64,000 nucleotides of DNA from Austropuccinia psidii (Eukaryota > Basidiomycota > Pucciniomycetes > Pucciniales > Sphaerophragmiaceae): the NCBI GenBank assembly GCA_023105745.1, contig JALGQZ010000003.1, positions 124,001 through 188,000 on the forward strand. Direction: 5' to 3'. This document shows positions 10,884 to 21,180 of this stretch, in pieces. A program made the translations under genes and the position numbers. A model generated the notes under the pieces. The model was not told the DNA's origin, made no database searches, and was given only the letters and a program-made list of their open reading frames with translations. Position 1 is the stretch's first letter, and each line of letters begins with the position of its first letter.

Positions 10884-11871
10884 TGTCTTTAATCAAATAC
10901 TGTGCAGCTGGCAACAGACTCAGTAAAAGATATATCACTAGTCCAGAATCTTCAGAAGCAGAATCTGAAGACAGTATTGAGGTGCAGATTGCTAAAAGAG
11001 GCACCTTATTCAACTCAGAAAAAGCTAAATTACCACCAAAAGGTGTGTATTTTATCTTATATTTTCACCTTTTATCTTTAAATTGACGTGAAAATGGTGC
11101 ATACCAGAAATGGAAGCAACTATTCAGTCCAACCAGATGGATGTGGAAAAGGAAGAGGCAAGACCAAATCCAGAAGTACCAAATCTTCCACAAGAAAGAC
11201 ACATCTGGAGGATGCCAGAGTTGCCCCCCATTCCCCAAGGTCTGTACCAACAGATTTTGACGTAAATTCTGAACCTGAACTAATTTATGATAATATTTCC
11301 AGGGCTGAACCATTTTCAAGTGGCAGCAATAGAAATATATCAGAGCCAGTACAAAAATTGGTTCAGAGCAGCCAAAGAAGAGGAGTGGGAAATCTGCCCA
11401 AGCCTTTGGCAGGGGGCCATGAACTCCTACTTACACATCAAGAGCTTTCTGGGTCAGGAGAAGACCATAGAACTCTTAGGAGGTTGGAGCCCCCTGTCTT
11501 GCAAAGACAAGGTCAAAAAGATAAAGAATTGGTTGAAGAACCAGAGTCTTTTATCCATAGACCAGAAGAAAGAGTTGGAAATGACTCCAGCTTTGGAGAC
11601 AGAGGCACCAGTGGCATCTACCAGCTCCAAACCAGCTCCAGAAGCATCCAAGGACAAGCCCAAAGGACCTCAAAAGAAACAGAGAGGTCCCAAGAACCAT
11701 CAAGGCAAGGGCAAAGGCAAAGCCAATTGGCACAGACCTTACCCACAAGGGTACAGGATTCCCAGATTGGAGCCTTCAGCCGTGGACAGTGTCTTCAATA
11801 TGGCCAGAACTCTTATGGAATTCACAGCCAAGGAGCAGGAAAGGATGAACAGGACTTTTCCACGCAAATAA
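10884..11871 (+). CDS. Spliced small gene (frame X) of element A, overlapping Gag
   Basis: Predicted exons are 10884-11042 and 11303-11871, with the first base of the start codon supplied by the LTR exon (A at 9964). This gives about 242 residues. Donor AAAAG|GTGTGT and acceptor ATTTCCAG are both phase 1, and the same phases occur in element B. Exon 1 is acidic and serine rich (SSEAESEDSIEVQ). Exon 2 has a conserved compact domain (LNHFQ, EIYQSQ, NWFRAAKEEEW, AMNSYL, WLKNQS) followed by a basic K/P/G-rich linker and MARTLMEF near the end. Against element C, 8 of 11 substitutions in exon 1 and 5 of 7 in the visible start of exon 2 are synonymous in this frame, so it is coding. The product is not one I can name; a Gag-like or accessory role is inference. 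An unspliced frameshift route is the main alternative. Confidence 0.65.
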
Positions 11872-14594
11872 ATGATGTACATAGAAGTATTAGTGTAGAA
11901 ATTGGCAAACTTGAGTCAAAGTTAAAGCAAATTACATTAGACATCAATGATTTAAAGAAAAGTGACAAGCAACATTCTGAATGGCATAAATTGACAACTG
12001 TCACCCTTGAGTCAATTAGTAATGCTTGTGACAGAATTGAGAACCAATGTCAAAATAATGACACAGAAGATCTTTCCATTTTTAAAGTAAACGATAGACT
12101 TAAAACTCTTGAAGACCATGTCTTACAAATAGTTAAGAACACCAATCAATTTGCTATACATTTAGCAAAAAGTGACAGTGAGAGGCAGAAATTGAAGAAT
12201 GAAATAATTGCAAGTGTGGAGCAAATTCATAAGAATCATGAACCACATATGCCAAGACATTCTACACCTTTGACTGAAGAAAAACTTTCTGTCAAAGAAA
12301 GTTTGACTCCATTCTTAGGAGAAAATGTTATTTCTGCAAAGGATATTCCTAAATTAGAAGAATGGCCAACATTCTCTGGTGAAGGAGAATACAACCATAT
12401 TGAATTCATCAGAACTATTGATATGTTGCAAGAAGACTTTAATATACCTGATGAAATCATAGTAGGAAAATTACATTGTTTGTTTACCAAGACTGCAAAG
12501 AAATGGTATTACAAGATGAGAATAGATCATGGGAGACATGACTGGTCTTGGTGGAAATCTGAAGTGATTACCAAATGGGCCAATAATTCTTGGAGGTTTA
12601 AAATGGAGAATGCTTTTGAAAGTGCCATTTTTAACTCAGAAAAAGACAAACCACTTACTTGGTTCTTCAAACAGAAAGACAGATTATCTGCTTTACACCC
12701 AGATATGTCTGACACTATGATTAATATGAAAATATTAAGAAAGTGTGGAGGAGAACTAGAACATGCTATCAAAAGCAGATGTGTGGAACCCTGTTCAACA
12801 GAGGACTACATTAATGCTATGGAAGATATCATTACCAGAACAAGAATTGGTAAAACTTGGGTTAGAAACCCAATAGAGTCCAAAATAGTCCCAAAAATTC
12901 CTAGAGAGGAAAGAAGACCAGAGAGACCTGTCTTGAAGTGTCATAAATGTGGAAGTACTTCACATTTAGCCAACACTTGCCCTAAGAAGACAAAGATCAA
13001 TGAAGTTCAAATCATTGAAGAAATTCAGTGTACTGAAGAGAAAGAAGAGTCTGATCAAGATTCTGCAGTCTCTGAAGATACACCAGTAGAGGACTATCCC
13101 ATTGAAAACATTTCAGCTTTCTTTGAGGTCACAGAAGTCCATACCCACTTGCCACAGTACAGTGAGGATTGCTGCAACCTGATCAATATCCAAGATGCCA
13201 GAATGTGTAAGACAAAACCTGCTAGAGGAAAGGGTTATACTGCTGGAGCATCCTGTATCACATCAGTTCTGATGAGTGATATTGAAGCCAAAGTAAATTT
13301 GGATACAGGGGCATTTTGCACTTGTGTTGGCAAAGATTATCTCCAAATTATACTTCCTGAATGGAAAAACCATCTATTACCAATAGAAGGTGTACAATTC
13401 AGTAGTGCCAGTAACAATATGTACCCCTTGGGCATATTGGACACTAATATTGTATTCCCACATCCAGCAGGAAGTGTAAGAATGAAGACTGAGATTGTAG
13501 TAATGGATAATTGCACATCTCAGCACATCATTCTTGGAAATGATTACTTAAATATTTATGGTGTTGATATAAATAACCATAAAGACAGATATTTCACAAT
13601 TGGAGATAACAAGAGACAAAAATTTGCTTTCTCCAATATGCCAAAACAGATATCTGTAGTATCTTCTGTCAAAGATACTTACAAAGATGAATTTGTGACT
13701 AATCAACTTGTTGAAGCACAAATTAATCAATCATTGTCACCAAAGATGAGGAATGAGCTTATTAATGTGTTATACACATATAAAAATGCATTTGCCTCTG
13801 ATAATGAACCATTAGGCGCTATAAGAGGACATGAAGTTGATATTACTCTTAATATTGACAGACCATATCCTCCAGTACTTCGAAGACCAGCTTATCCAGC
13901 CAGTCCCAGAGCTAGAGAGGCCTTGGAAAAACATATCCAAGAGTTGATCCAACTTGGTGTGCTAAGGAAAGTAGGCCATAATGAGGAAGTTGAAGTGACA
14001 ACACCTGTTATTATTGCATGGCATAATGATAAGTCAAGAATGGTTGGAGATTTTAGAGCTTTGAATACCTACACAGTTCCAGATAGGTATCCAATCCCTA
14101 GAATTCAAGAAACCTTGACTCAATTGTCTAAAGCTAAGTATATAACATCAATGGATGCATTGAAAGGCTTTCATCAAAATGTTTTGACGCCTAAAGCTAA
14201 GAAATTACTTAGAATTATCACTCACTGTGGCATTTTTGAGTATCTTAGAATGCCATTTGGCATTAAAAATGCTCCATCTCATTATCAAAGAATGATGAAT
14301 ACCATCTTCCCCACAGAATTGTCTGAAGGATGGCTTATCATTTATATTGATGATATTATTATATGTTCTGACTCATGGTCTCTGCACCTTGAAAGACTTG
14401 CAAGAGTACTTCATAAAGTTGCAGAAGTGAACATGAAAATTTCACTTAAGAAATGCAATTTTGGTTTTGAAGAACTCAAAGCATTAGGACATGTTGTTTC
14501 TGGTTTGAGCTTGGGTATTGACAAGAATAAAGTAGCAGCAGTGTTACTTAAGCCAATACCCCAGAATAAAAAAGAAATGATGTCTTTTCTTTGA
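11094..14594 (+). CDS. Gag-Protease-Reverse transcriptase of element A (ends at internal TGA)
   Basis: The ATG at 11094 is the first AUG of the unspliced RNA. In order: a low-complexity N-terminal region that overlaps frame X; coiled coil (about 11870-12230); a Gag capsid-like domain from WPTFSGEGEYNH (about 12361) to 12850; a CCHC zinc knuckle at 12939-12980; a protease with DTG at 13302-13310; and RT with YIDD at 14343-14354. It is 1166 residues, stopped by TGA at 14592-14594 where element B has glycine (GGG). The frame stays open beyond the stop, so a single nonsense change seems to have split the polyprotein between RT and RNase H. Readthrough is possible but unsupported. In 11094-11281, substitutions against element C are mostly synonymous in this frame. 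Confidence 0.9.
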   Translation: MVHTRNGSNYSVQPDGCGKGRGKTKSRSTKSSTRKTHLEDARVAPHSPRSVPTDFDVNSEPELIYDNISRAEPFSSGSNRNISEPVQKLVQSSQRRGVGNLPKPLAGGHELLLTHQELSGSGEDHRTLRRLEPPVLQRQGQKDKELVEEPESFIHRPEERVGNDSSFGDRGTSGIYQLQTSSRSIQGQAQRTSKETERSQEPSRQGQRQSQLAQTLPTRVQDSQIGAFSRGQCLQYGQNSYGIHSQGAGKDEQDFSTQINDVHRSISVEIGKLESKLKQITLDINDLKKSDKQHSEWHKLTTVTLESISNACDRIENQCQNNDTEDLSIFKVNDRLKTLEDHVLQIVKNTNQFAIHLAKSDSERQKLKNEIIASVEQIHKNHEPHMPRHSTPLTEEKLSVKESLTPFLGENVISAKDIPKLEEWPTFSGEGEYNHIEFIRTIDMLQEDFNIPDEIIVGKLHCLFTKTAKKWYYKMRIDHGRHDWSWWKSEVITKWANNSWRFKMENAFESAIFNSEKDKPLTWFFKQKDRLSALHPDMSDTMINMKILRKCGGELEHAIKSRCVEPCSTEDYINAMEDIITRTRIGKTWVRNPIESKIVPKIPREERRPERPVLKCHKCGSTSHLANTCPKKTKINEVQIIEEIQCTEEKEESDQDSAVSEDTPVEDYPIENISAFFEVTEVHTHLPQYSEDCCNLINIQDARMCKTKPARGKGYTAGASCITSVLMSDIEAKVNLDTGAFCTCVGKDYLQIILPEWKNHLLPIEGVQFSSASNNMYPLGILDTNIVFPHPAGSVRMKTEIVVMDNCTSQHIILGNDYLNIYGVDINNHKDRYFTIGDNKRQKFAFSNMPKQISVVSSVKDTYKDEFVTNQLVEAQINQSLSPKMRNELINVLYTYKNAFASDNEPLGAIRGHEVDITLNIDRPYPPVLRRPAYPASPRAREALEKHIQELIQLGVLRKVGHNEEVEVTTPVIIAWHNDKSRMVGDFRALNTYTVPDRYPIPRIQETLTQLSKAKYITSMDALKGFHQNVLTPKAKKLLRIITHCGIFEYLRMPFGIKNAPSHYQRMMNTIFPTELSEGWLIIYIDDIIICSDSWSLHLERLARVLHKVAEVNMKISLKKCNFGFEELKALGHVVSGLSLGIDKNKVAAVLLKPIPQNKKEMMSFL

Positions 14595-16796
14595 TTTGCT
14601 AGTTACTATAGGCAACACTTGAAAGATTTTGCAATTCTAGCCAAGTCACTTTATAGAATCTGTGATCAACAGACTGTATTTGAAATGACACAGGAAAGAA
14701 TTAAAGCTTATGAGAAGATAAAGAAAGCCCTTACAGAAGCACCTTTACTCCTCATGCCTGACTGGAATATTCCTTTTAAATTGTACATTGATGCATGTGG
14801 AGATGGACTAGGGGCAGCCCTACATCAAGTCCAGATTATTGATGACAAACCTACAGAAGGACCAGTTTGTTATATCTCAAGGCAAATCAAACCAACAGAA
14901 GCCAGATATGGTGCAAGCCAAATGGAGTGCTTATGTTTGGTATGGGCACTTGAGAAATTACACTATTACCTTGATGGCAGTGTTTTTGAAGTGATAACTG
15001 ACTGTAATGCCGTAAAATCACTTCTTAACATGAAAACTCCCAACAGACATATGTTGAGATGGCAAATAGCCATTCAAGAATATAGAGGAAACATGACTAT
15101 AGTTCATAAAGCAGGAAACATCCACAAAAATGCTGATGGACTTAGTAGATGGGCTCTAGCCAACACTCCTGATAACCCAGCTTATGTACCTTTGGAAGCT
15201 GAACCACAGATTCCAATTGAAGGAATTAACATAACTGATATTGGGACTGAATTCTTTGAAGAGGTCAGAGAGTCTTATAAACAAGACAAGAATTGCCATA
15301 TCTTGACTTCTTTATTGGATAAAGACTGCAAAGACACATCTTTGGTTAATGCACTAGATGAAGTTTGGAAAAATTCCTATTCTGAAGGAAGATTTCACTT
15401 GTTTGATGGGATTATTTACCATAGAACAAAACATTCTTGTGTGATGACACTGTGTAGTAGACTGCTTATCAATACCATTCTTCATGAATGCCATGATAGC
15501 ATTTACTCTGGACACCTATCAGAAGACAGAACACTTGAAAAGGTGAAGAACTGTGCATGGTGGCCATCTTGGAGAAAAGAAACCATTGAGTATTGCCATA
15601 CCTGTGATAGATGCCAGAAAGCAAACAGGAGTACAGGCAAGAAATTTGGATTGATGATCCACATTCAAGAACCAAAATCCCCTTGGGAAGTTGTTCACAT
15701 GGATTGGGTCACAGCACTTCCTCCAAGTGGTGACAGAAGTTATAATGCTTGTTTAGTCATTGTAGACAGATATAGCAAAACTCCCATATTCTTACCATGT
15801 CATAAAGATGACACTGCTATGGATACAGCTCTTCTTTTATGGAGTAGAGTTATTTCTCATACAGGGTTATTTAAGAATATCATAAGTGACAGAGACCCCA
15901 AGTTTACATCTGCACTTTGGACCAATCTTCATAGATTGTTTGGGACTAAGTTATCATTCTCTACAGCATATCACCCTCAAACAGATGGGCTAGCAGAGAG
16001 GATGATTCAAACTTTAGAAGACATGATCAGAAGATTTTGTGCTTATGGATTAGAATTCAAAGACTCAGATGGCTTTACCCATGTCTGGTGCACTCTGATA
16101 CCTGCATTAGAATTGGCATACAAGACATCAGTCCATTCTTCCACAGGACAAACTCCTGCTATGTTAGAGAAAGGATGGAATCCAAGACTCCCAGCAGACA
16201 CACTGAGGAAAGACTTGATTGACATTCATCCTACAGCTTCCAGCTTCAAATTGATGCTTGATAAAGTAAAAAATCATGCAAAACAGAGTATGTATGATGC
16301 TTTTGATTATGCAAAACAGAAGTGGGACAAGAGCCATAAAGTACCAGACTTCAAAGTAGGGGACTTAGTGCTAGTTTCAACCTTGAATTTTAATAATATC
16401 AAAGGCCCAAAGAAACTTAAAGATTCTTATGTAGGACCTTTTGTTATTGTTGCTTTACATGGAACCAATGCAGTTCAAGTGGAATTAAGTGGTGAATTAG
16501 AAAATAAACACCCCACATTTCCAGTCAGCTTGATAAAACCTTATCAACCAGCTGATAAAGAATTGTTTCCTTTAAGAAACCCAACTCCTTTAACTGTACC
16601 ACCTGTGGAACAGAATGAAGACAAAAAGATAAAGAAAGTCATTAAAGAAAGGAGACTTAGGGGTAAAAATCAAAGAGAATATCTTGTCAGATATAGAAAT
16701 CCAGTACATGAAGATGAATGGATGGCAGAATCAGAAATACCTGACTCAGATAAACTCTTAAGAAGATTTAGACATGAAAGAAGGCCACAAGCCTGA
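14595..16796 (+). CDS. RNase H-integrase-chromodomain part of element A polyprotein
   Basis: It continues the Gag-Pol frame after the TGA; the first internal ATG is at 14619. RNase H begins with YIDACGDG (aspartate codon 14790-14792) and includes the [12 protein letters not shown] glutamate motif. Integrase has an HHCC-type zinc finger (about 15482-15615) and a D,D35E core: aspartates at 15702-15704 and 15888-15890 and glutamate at 15996-15998, with exactly 35 residues between the last two. The C-terminal 55 residues ([21 protein letters not shown]) resemble a divergent chromodomain, as in chromoviruses, where it guides integration to chromatin. It lacks its own conventional start and would need readthrough or an intact relative to be made. 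Confidence 0.9.
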   Translation, partial: FASYYRQHLKDFAILAKSLYRICDQQTVFEMTQERIKAYEKIKKALTEAPLLLMPDWNIPFKLYIDACGDGLGAALHQVQIIDDKPTEGPVCYISRQIKPTEARYGASQMECLCLVWALEKLHYYLDGSVFEVITDCNAVKSLLNMKTPNRHMLRWQIAIQEYRGNMTIVHKAGNIHKNADGLSRWALANTPDNPAYVPLEAEPQIPIEGINITDIGTEFFEEVRESYKQDKNCHILTSLLDKDCKDTSLVNALDEVWKNSYSEGRFHLFDGIIYHRTKHSCVMTLCSRLLINTILHECHDSIYSGHLSEDRTLEKVKNCAWWPSWRKETIEYCHTCDRCQKANRSTGKKFGLMIHIQEPKSPWEVVHMDWVTALPPSGDRSYNACLVIVDRYSKTPIFLPCHKDDTAMDTALLLWSRVISHTGLFKNIISDRDPKFTSALWTNLHRLFGTKLSFSTAYHPQTDGLAERMIQTLEDMIRRFCAYGLEFKDSDGFTHVWCTLIPALELAYKTSVHSSTGQTPAMLEKGWNPRLPADTLRKDLIDIHPTASSFKLMLDKVKNHAKQSMYDAFDYAKQKWDKSHKVPDFKVGDLVLVSTLNFNNIKGPKKLKDSYVGPFVIVALHGTNAVQVELSGELENKHPTFPVSLIKPYQPADKELFPLRNPTPLTVPPVEQNEDKKIKKVIKERRLRGKNQREYLVRYRNPVHEDEWMAESEIPDSDKLLRRFRHERRPQA

Positions 16797-16936
16797 ATAT
16801 GTCTATAAATGTGCTTTAAATTACTTGATCTGAGTAATGTGAAGAGGTTGGACAGTGGACATTACCCCCCTTTGGGGCCTTATTCTTTTATCACTAATAA
16901 AATTGTAGTACAATTTTATTTTTTGGTGGGAGGGAA
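16797..16936 (+). other. 3' UTR of element A: hairpins and polypurine tract
   Basis: It contains the motif GAGGTTGGACAGTGGA (about 16842-16857, shared with element B), a C6/G4 hairpin (16865-16870 with 16874-16877), a palindrome at 16899-16917 and the tract GGTGGGAGGGAA just before the LTR. The same order is kept in the first element and in B although the spacers differ. Confidence 0.72.
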
Positions 16937-18866
16937 TGTGAGCCTTGAGGTATATTTTACATACCCAAATAGGCCACAATTATCTTAAAAAGAAATTTTG
17001 AATTATGCAAAACTCATAAGTCATGCATATATCCAAAATTCATCATTTTCAATTTCAGAAAAGATGAATAACTTTTTATTGAGTAAGTAAATCCATGGAT
17101 TTAAGACCAGATTTGGATTCTACACAAAAATTCACCTAGCATAGCTCCATAGAGTGAATAAGCTCAATATAAGTATTTGAGGTGGTAAAATGGAAAATAC
17201 TTCAATACCACATCATTAATACCACATAAAAGATCCGTGAAAATTTTTGTTTTTCTTGATTTTTAGCCAAAATAATGGGAAAGTGAGAAATCCCATGTTT
17301 CATATACACTAAGAATAGTGTTATGCATGTTTTGAGCACTTAATATTATGGTATTCTTACATGGACTTTTGGTACACCCATAGTGGATATCTCACTTTAA
17401 GCTTAAATTACTATTTTGACGTAAAAATTAAGCAAGGGGGACAAAAGACATCAAAGAGAGCCAGGGTACCCAACTTCTGAGGCCTCAGAGGCGTGGATAG
17501 CTCCAGAGCATGGATCCATGGCTCATCTTGGCCCAATTGGTAAACTAAAACTCTTTGGGAACTTGGTTACCAAGTTACACCTACTGTAATCATAAGAAAA
17601 ATAGCAAATAACCTGCTATTTTGACGTGCCAAGGAGGTAATAAGCTACTTAGGCTCCTGTAACCACGTCAATTCTTGATGACTTTCCATTACTAGACCCT
17701 AAAAGAGTAATTAAACCCTTTTGGGATCCATATTCATTGATTTACCTCATAGCAACCAGCAAAATACTGCTATTTGCAATTCTACGTAGAAATGAGGTAA
17801 AAACTTCAAAAATTCATTAAAAATACAATTCTTAATGAATCTTCCTGAAACTTTCAGGACCAATGAAGAACTGTATTATCTATGGTACAACCAAAAAGAA
17901 TTATGGTTTTACTAGTAAAATTAAAAGTTTTACTTACAGTCCATTTTTGACCATTCTACGTGAAACACTGAATCTTCAAAAATTCACAGTAATTACAACC
18001 TGTGATTAAATTGGCAATAACATTGATAACTTTGAGAAATCAATGATTATTTTAGAATAAAAGAAGATTTACAGATGTTACTCCTTTTATTCTTAACCAT
18101 ATTGGGGTTGGTAGTCACGTAAAAGCATCAATTAAGTAATTATGATAATCTTACGTGACAACAGATGATGCAATCATTAATCCAAAAGGGTTTATTGTTT
18201 TCTCACTCACTGGTTTTTCAGTTTGCTCCATGGCACGCCTCTGTGAGCTGTTGTTGACTTAAAAGAAGCCTATTCTTGCTGTTTTTTCCGTATCATCATT
18301 ATCATCATCATATAAATTTATTAAATCATTATTACCAACAAGTAAGTATTAGTTCAACTATTCTTAAGTGTTTTAAATCTTTCAGAATCAATCAGAAGGA
18401 CGTGAAATCATAGAATCCAACTATATATTGTTGTAATACTGATATAAATCATCTTGATCTCTTAAATCCACAATTCTACGTCAAATTTCTCTACTCTTAT
18501 CTATCAATAAGTTCTTTGGAGTATTAGTGAGTCATTTATTCTTAATTCCTAAAGTTTTTCTCTAGTAATAGTTTTCTTCAAGAATTATCTTTATAATTAT
18601 TCTTGCAAAAGATAATTATATATTAAAATAATTTTATTATTTTAATAAAGAAGTTTTTATTATTAAATTCTTCTTGTAATTGATTCTAGTAGACAATTAC
18701 TTGCTCACTGTTAAAATCACTAGTAGTGCTTAACACGTTAAAGAAATAATCTTTTAATTATTTAATTGTGGTTATAATAATACTTTATTATTATATTTCA
18801 TAAGAACAGACATAGTACTGTTGATTAATAGTAATATTATCATCAGTTTCATAGTCACATCTTACA
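16937..18866 (+). repeat. 3' LTR of element A
   Basis: It is 1930 bp, starting TGTGAGCC and ending CATCTTACA, colinear with the 5' LTR without net indels. Differences include G/C at the AATAAGTTT/AATAACTTT site and CACGTG versus CACGTT near the end. Confidence 0.94.
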
Positions 18867-18871
18867 AAGAT
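18867..18871 (+). repeat. Right target-site duplication of element A (AAGAT)
   Basis: It matches 8555-8559. Element B pol continues immediately at 18872 in the correct frame. Confidence 0.93.
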
Positions 18872-21043
18872 TTTGCAATCCATGCCAGATCATTATACAG
18901 AATTTGTGATCAACAAACTGTTTTTGAAATGACACAGGAGAGAATTCAAGCATATGATAAAATCAAGTATGCCTTGACCAATGCACCATTATTATTGATG
19001 CCAGATTGGAAACTTCCTTTCAAGCTGTATATTGATGCATGTGGTGATGGTTTAGGAGCTGCTCTTCATCAAGTTCAAATTGTCAATGACAAGCCTTATG
19101 AAGGTCCAATTTGTTTCATTTCAAGACAAATTAAACCTACTGAGGCCAGATATGGAGCTAGCCAAATGGAGTGCCTTTGCCTTGTTTGGGCTCTGGAAAA
19201 ACTTCATTACTATCTTGATGGTAGTGTGTTTGAAGTAATTACTGATTTTAATGCAGTTAAATCACTTCTTAACATGAAAACTCCAAACAGACACATGTTA
19301 AGATGGCAGATTGCTATACAGGAGTATAGAGGCGATATGACCATAGTACATAAAGCTGGAAATATTAATAATAATGCTGATGGCTTGAGTAGATGGGCAT
19401 TACCAAATACACCTGATAATCCTGCCTATGTTCCTACAAGTGCAGAACCTCAAATTCCAATTGAAGGAATTAATATCACAGATGTTGGAACAGAATTCTT
19501 TGAAGAAGTTAGGGAAAGCTACAAGCAAGATAAGAATTGTCATATTCTTACTGCTCTACTTGACAAAGATTGCAAAGATGCAGCATTGGCTAATTCTCTG
19601 GATGATATTTGGAAAACATCTTATGATAATGGAAGATTCCATTTGTTTGATGGTATACTATATCATAGATCTAAACACACATGTGTCATGGTCCTATGTA
19701 GTAGAATGTTGATTAACACAATACTACTAGAATGCCATGATAACATTTATTCTGGACATCTGTCTGAAGACAGAACAATGGAAAGAATTAAGACATGTGC
19801 CTGGTGGCCATCTTGGAGAAAAGATGTCATTGAGTACTGTCATAGTTGTGATAGATGCCAGAAAGCCAATAAAGCTACTGGTAAAAGATTTGGTCTGATG
19901 ATCCATATCCAAGAACCAAGTACCCCATGGGAAGTGGTTCACATGGATTGGGTAACTGCATTACCACCTGGAGGTGATAAGAGTTACAATGCATGTCTTG
20001 TTATTGTAGACAGATATAGCAAAACACCAATCTTTTTACCATGTCACAAAGATGACACAGCTATGGATACAGCTCTTTTGATCTGGAATAGAGTAATATC
20101 CCATACTGGTCTCTTTAAAAACATCATTAGTGACAGAGACCCAAAATTTACATCAGCCTTATGGAATAATTTACATAAGCTTTTGGGTACAAAATTATCA
20201 TTCTCAACAGCATACCATCCACAAACAGATGGGTTAGCAGAAAGAATGATTCAAACCCTTGAGGACATGATCAGAAGATTTTGTGCTTATGGCCTGGAGT
20301 TTAAAGATTCTGATGGCTTTACCCACGATTGGTGTACTCTAATACCAGCATTGGAATTAGCCTACAAGACCTCCATCCATGCTTCAACAGGCAAGACCCC
20401 TGCAATGTTAGAAAAAGGATGGAACCCCAAACTTCCAGTTGATACTTTGAAGAAAGATCTAGTTGATATTCATCCAACTGCTTCAAGCTTTAAATTTTTG
20501 CTTGATAAAGTGAGGCACCATGCAAATCAAAGCATGAATGATGCCTTTGAATATGCTAAGCAGAAATGGGATAAAAGTCATAAGACCCCAGAATTCAAAG
20601 TAGGGGACTTAATACTAGTTTCAACCTTGAACTTTAATAATATTAAAGGTCCAAAGAAATTAAAAGATTCCTTTACAGGACCATTTATTATGAAAGCCCT
20701 TCATGGGACAAATGCAGTGCAAGTAGAACTGTCAGGAGAACTGGAAAATAAACATCCAACATTCCCTGTCAGTCTGGTAAAGCATTACACTTCAAGTGAC
20801 AAGAAATCATTTCCTTTAAGAAATGAAACACCCTTAGAAGTACCCCCACTGGACCTAAGTGAGGACAAAAAAGTACTGAAAGTCTTGAAAGAAAGAAGAC
20901 TTAGGGGAAAAAATGAAAGAGAATACTTGGTCAGGTATAAAAATCCACAACATGAAGATGAGTGGATTGTAGAAAACAAAATACCTGATTCGCAAAAGTT
21001 TCTCAGAAGATTCAGACATGAGAGAAGACCAATCTCTCAATAA
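18872..21043 (+). pseudogene. RNase H-integrase-chromodomain part of element B polyprotein (separated by insertion)
   Basis: It continues the codon phase broken at 8559 ([16 protein letters not shown]). RNase H (YIDACGDG) is followed by the integrase zinc finger and D,D35E core: aspartates at 19946-19948 and 20132-20134 and glutamate at 20240-20242, again with 35 residues between the last two. A chromodomain-like C-terminus ends at TAA 21041-21043. No internal stop is present. It is roughly four-fifths identical in protein to element A by eye. It has lost its upstream half to the insertion, so it can be expressed only from cryptic starts. The motif IDRY...SKTPIF of element A is kept as [10 protein letters not shown]. 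Confidence 0.9.
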
Positions 21044-21180
21044 AAAGTTTGAATTGTGTGCTTTACATACTTGAAAGTATAAGTAGAGAGGTTGGACAGT
21101 GGATTATACCCCCCCCAAATAACTTGGGGGTACACTACAAAAGAAAAATTGTGGTACAATTTTTTTTTGGTGGTAGGGAA
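21044..21180 (+). other. 3' UTR of element B: hairpins and polypurine tract
   Basis: GAGGTTGGACAGTGGA (about 21088-21103) is shared with element A. A TACCCCC/GGGGGTA stem (21107-21116 with 21126-21132) and a palindrome at 21145-21163 precede the purine tract GGTGGTAGGGAA that abuts the LTR. Confidence 0.72.

Larger units (their letters stand above)
8560..18866 (+). mobile_element. Complete nested Ty3/Gypsy chromovirus-like element A
   Basis: Two LTRs of equal length (1930 bp) differ at fewer than twenty positions by eye, about 1%, so the insertion is recent. The target duplication AAGAT is perfect. Inside are a primer-binding site, an AUG-free leader, a spliced small gene overlapping Gag, a Gag-Pol reading frame with a single TGA, 3' UTR hairpins and a polypurine tract. 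It lies in pol of the related element B, in the same orientation, about eleven codons downstream of the position homologous to its own TGA. Only that TGA separates it from a fully open polyprotein. Confidence 0.96.

Noticed and set aside
11088..11093. Earlier Gag start at GTG 11088
   Set aside because: It is a GTG codon in a eukaryotic element, and ATG at 11094 follows directly.
14592..14594. UGA read as glycine or by programmed readthrough
   Set aside because: Each element uses a normal glycine codon where the other has TGA, and UGA ends the Pol frame of A at 16794-16796. Simple mutation is more likely.
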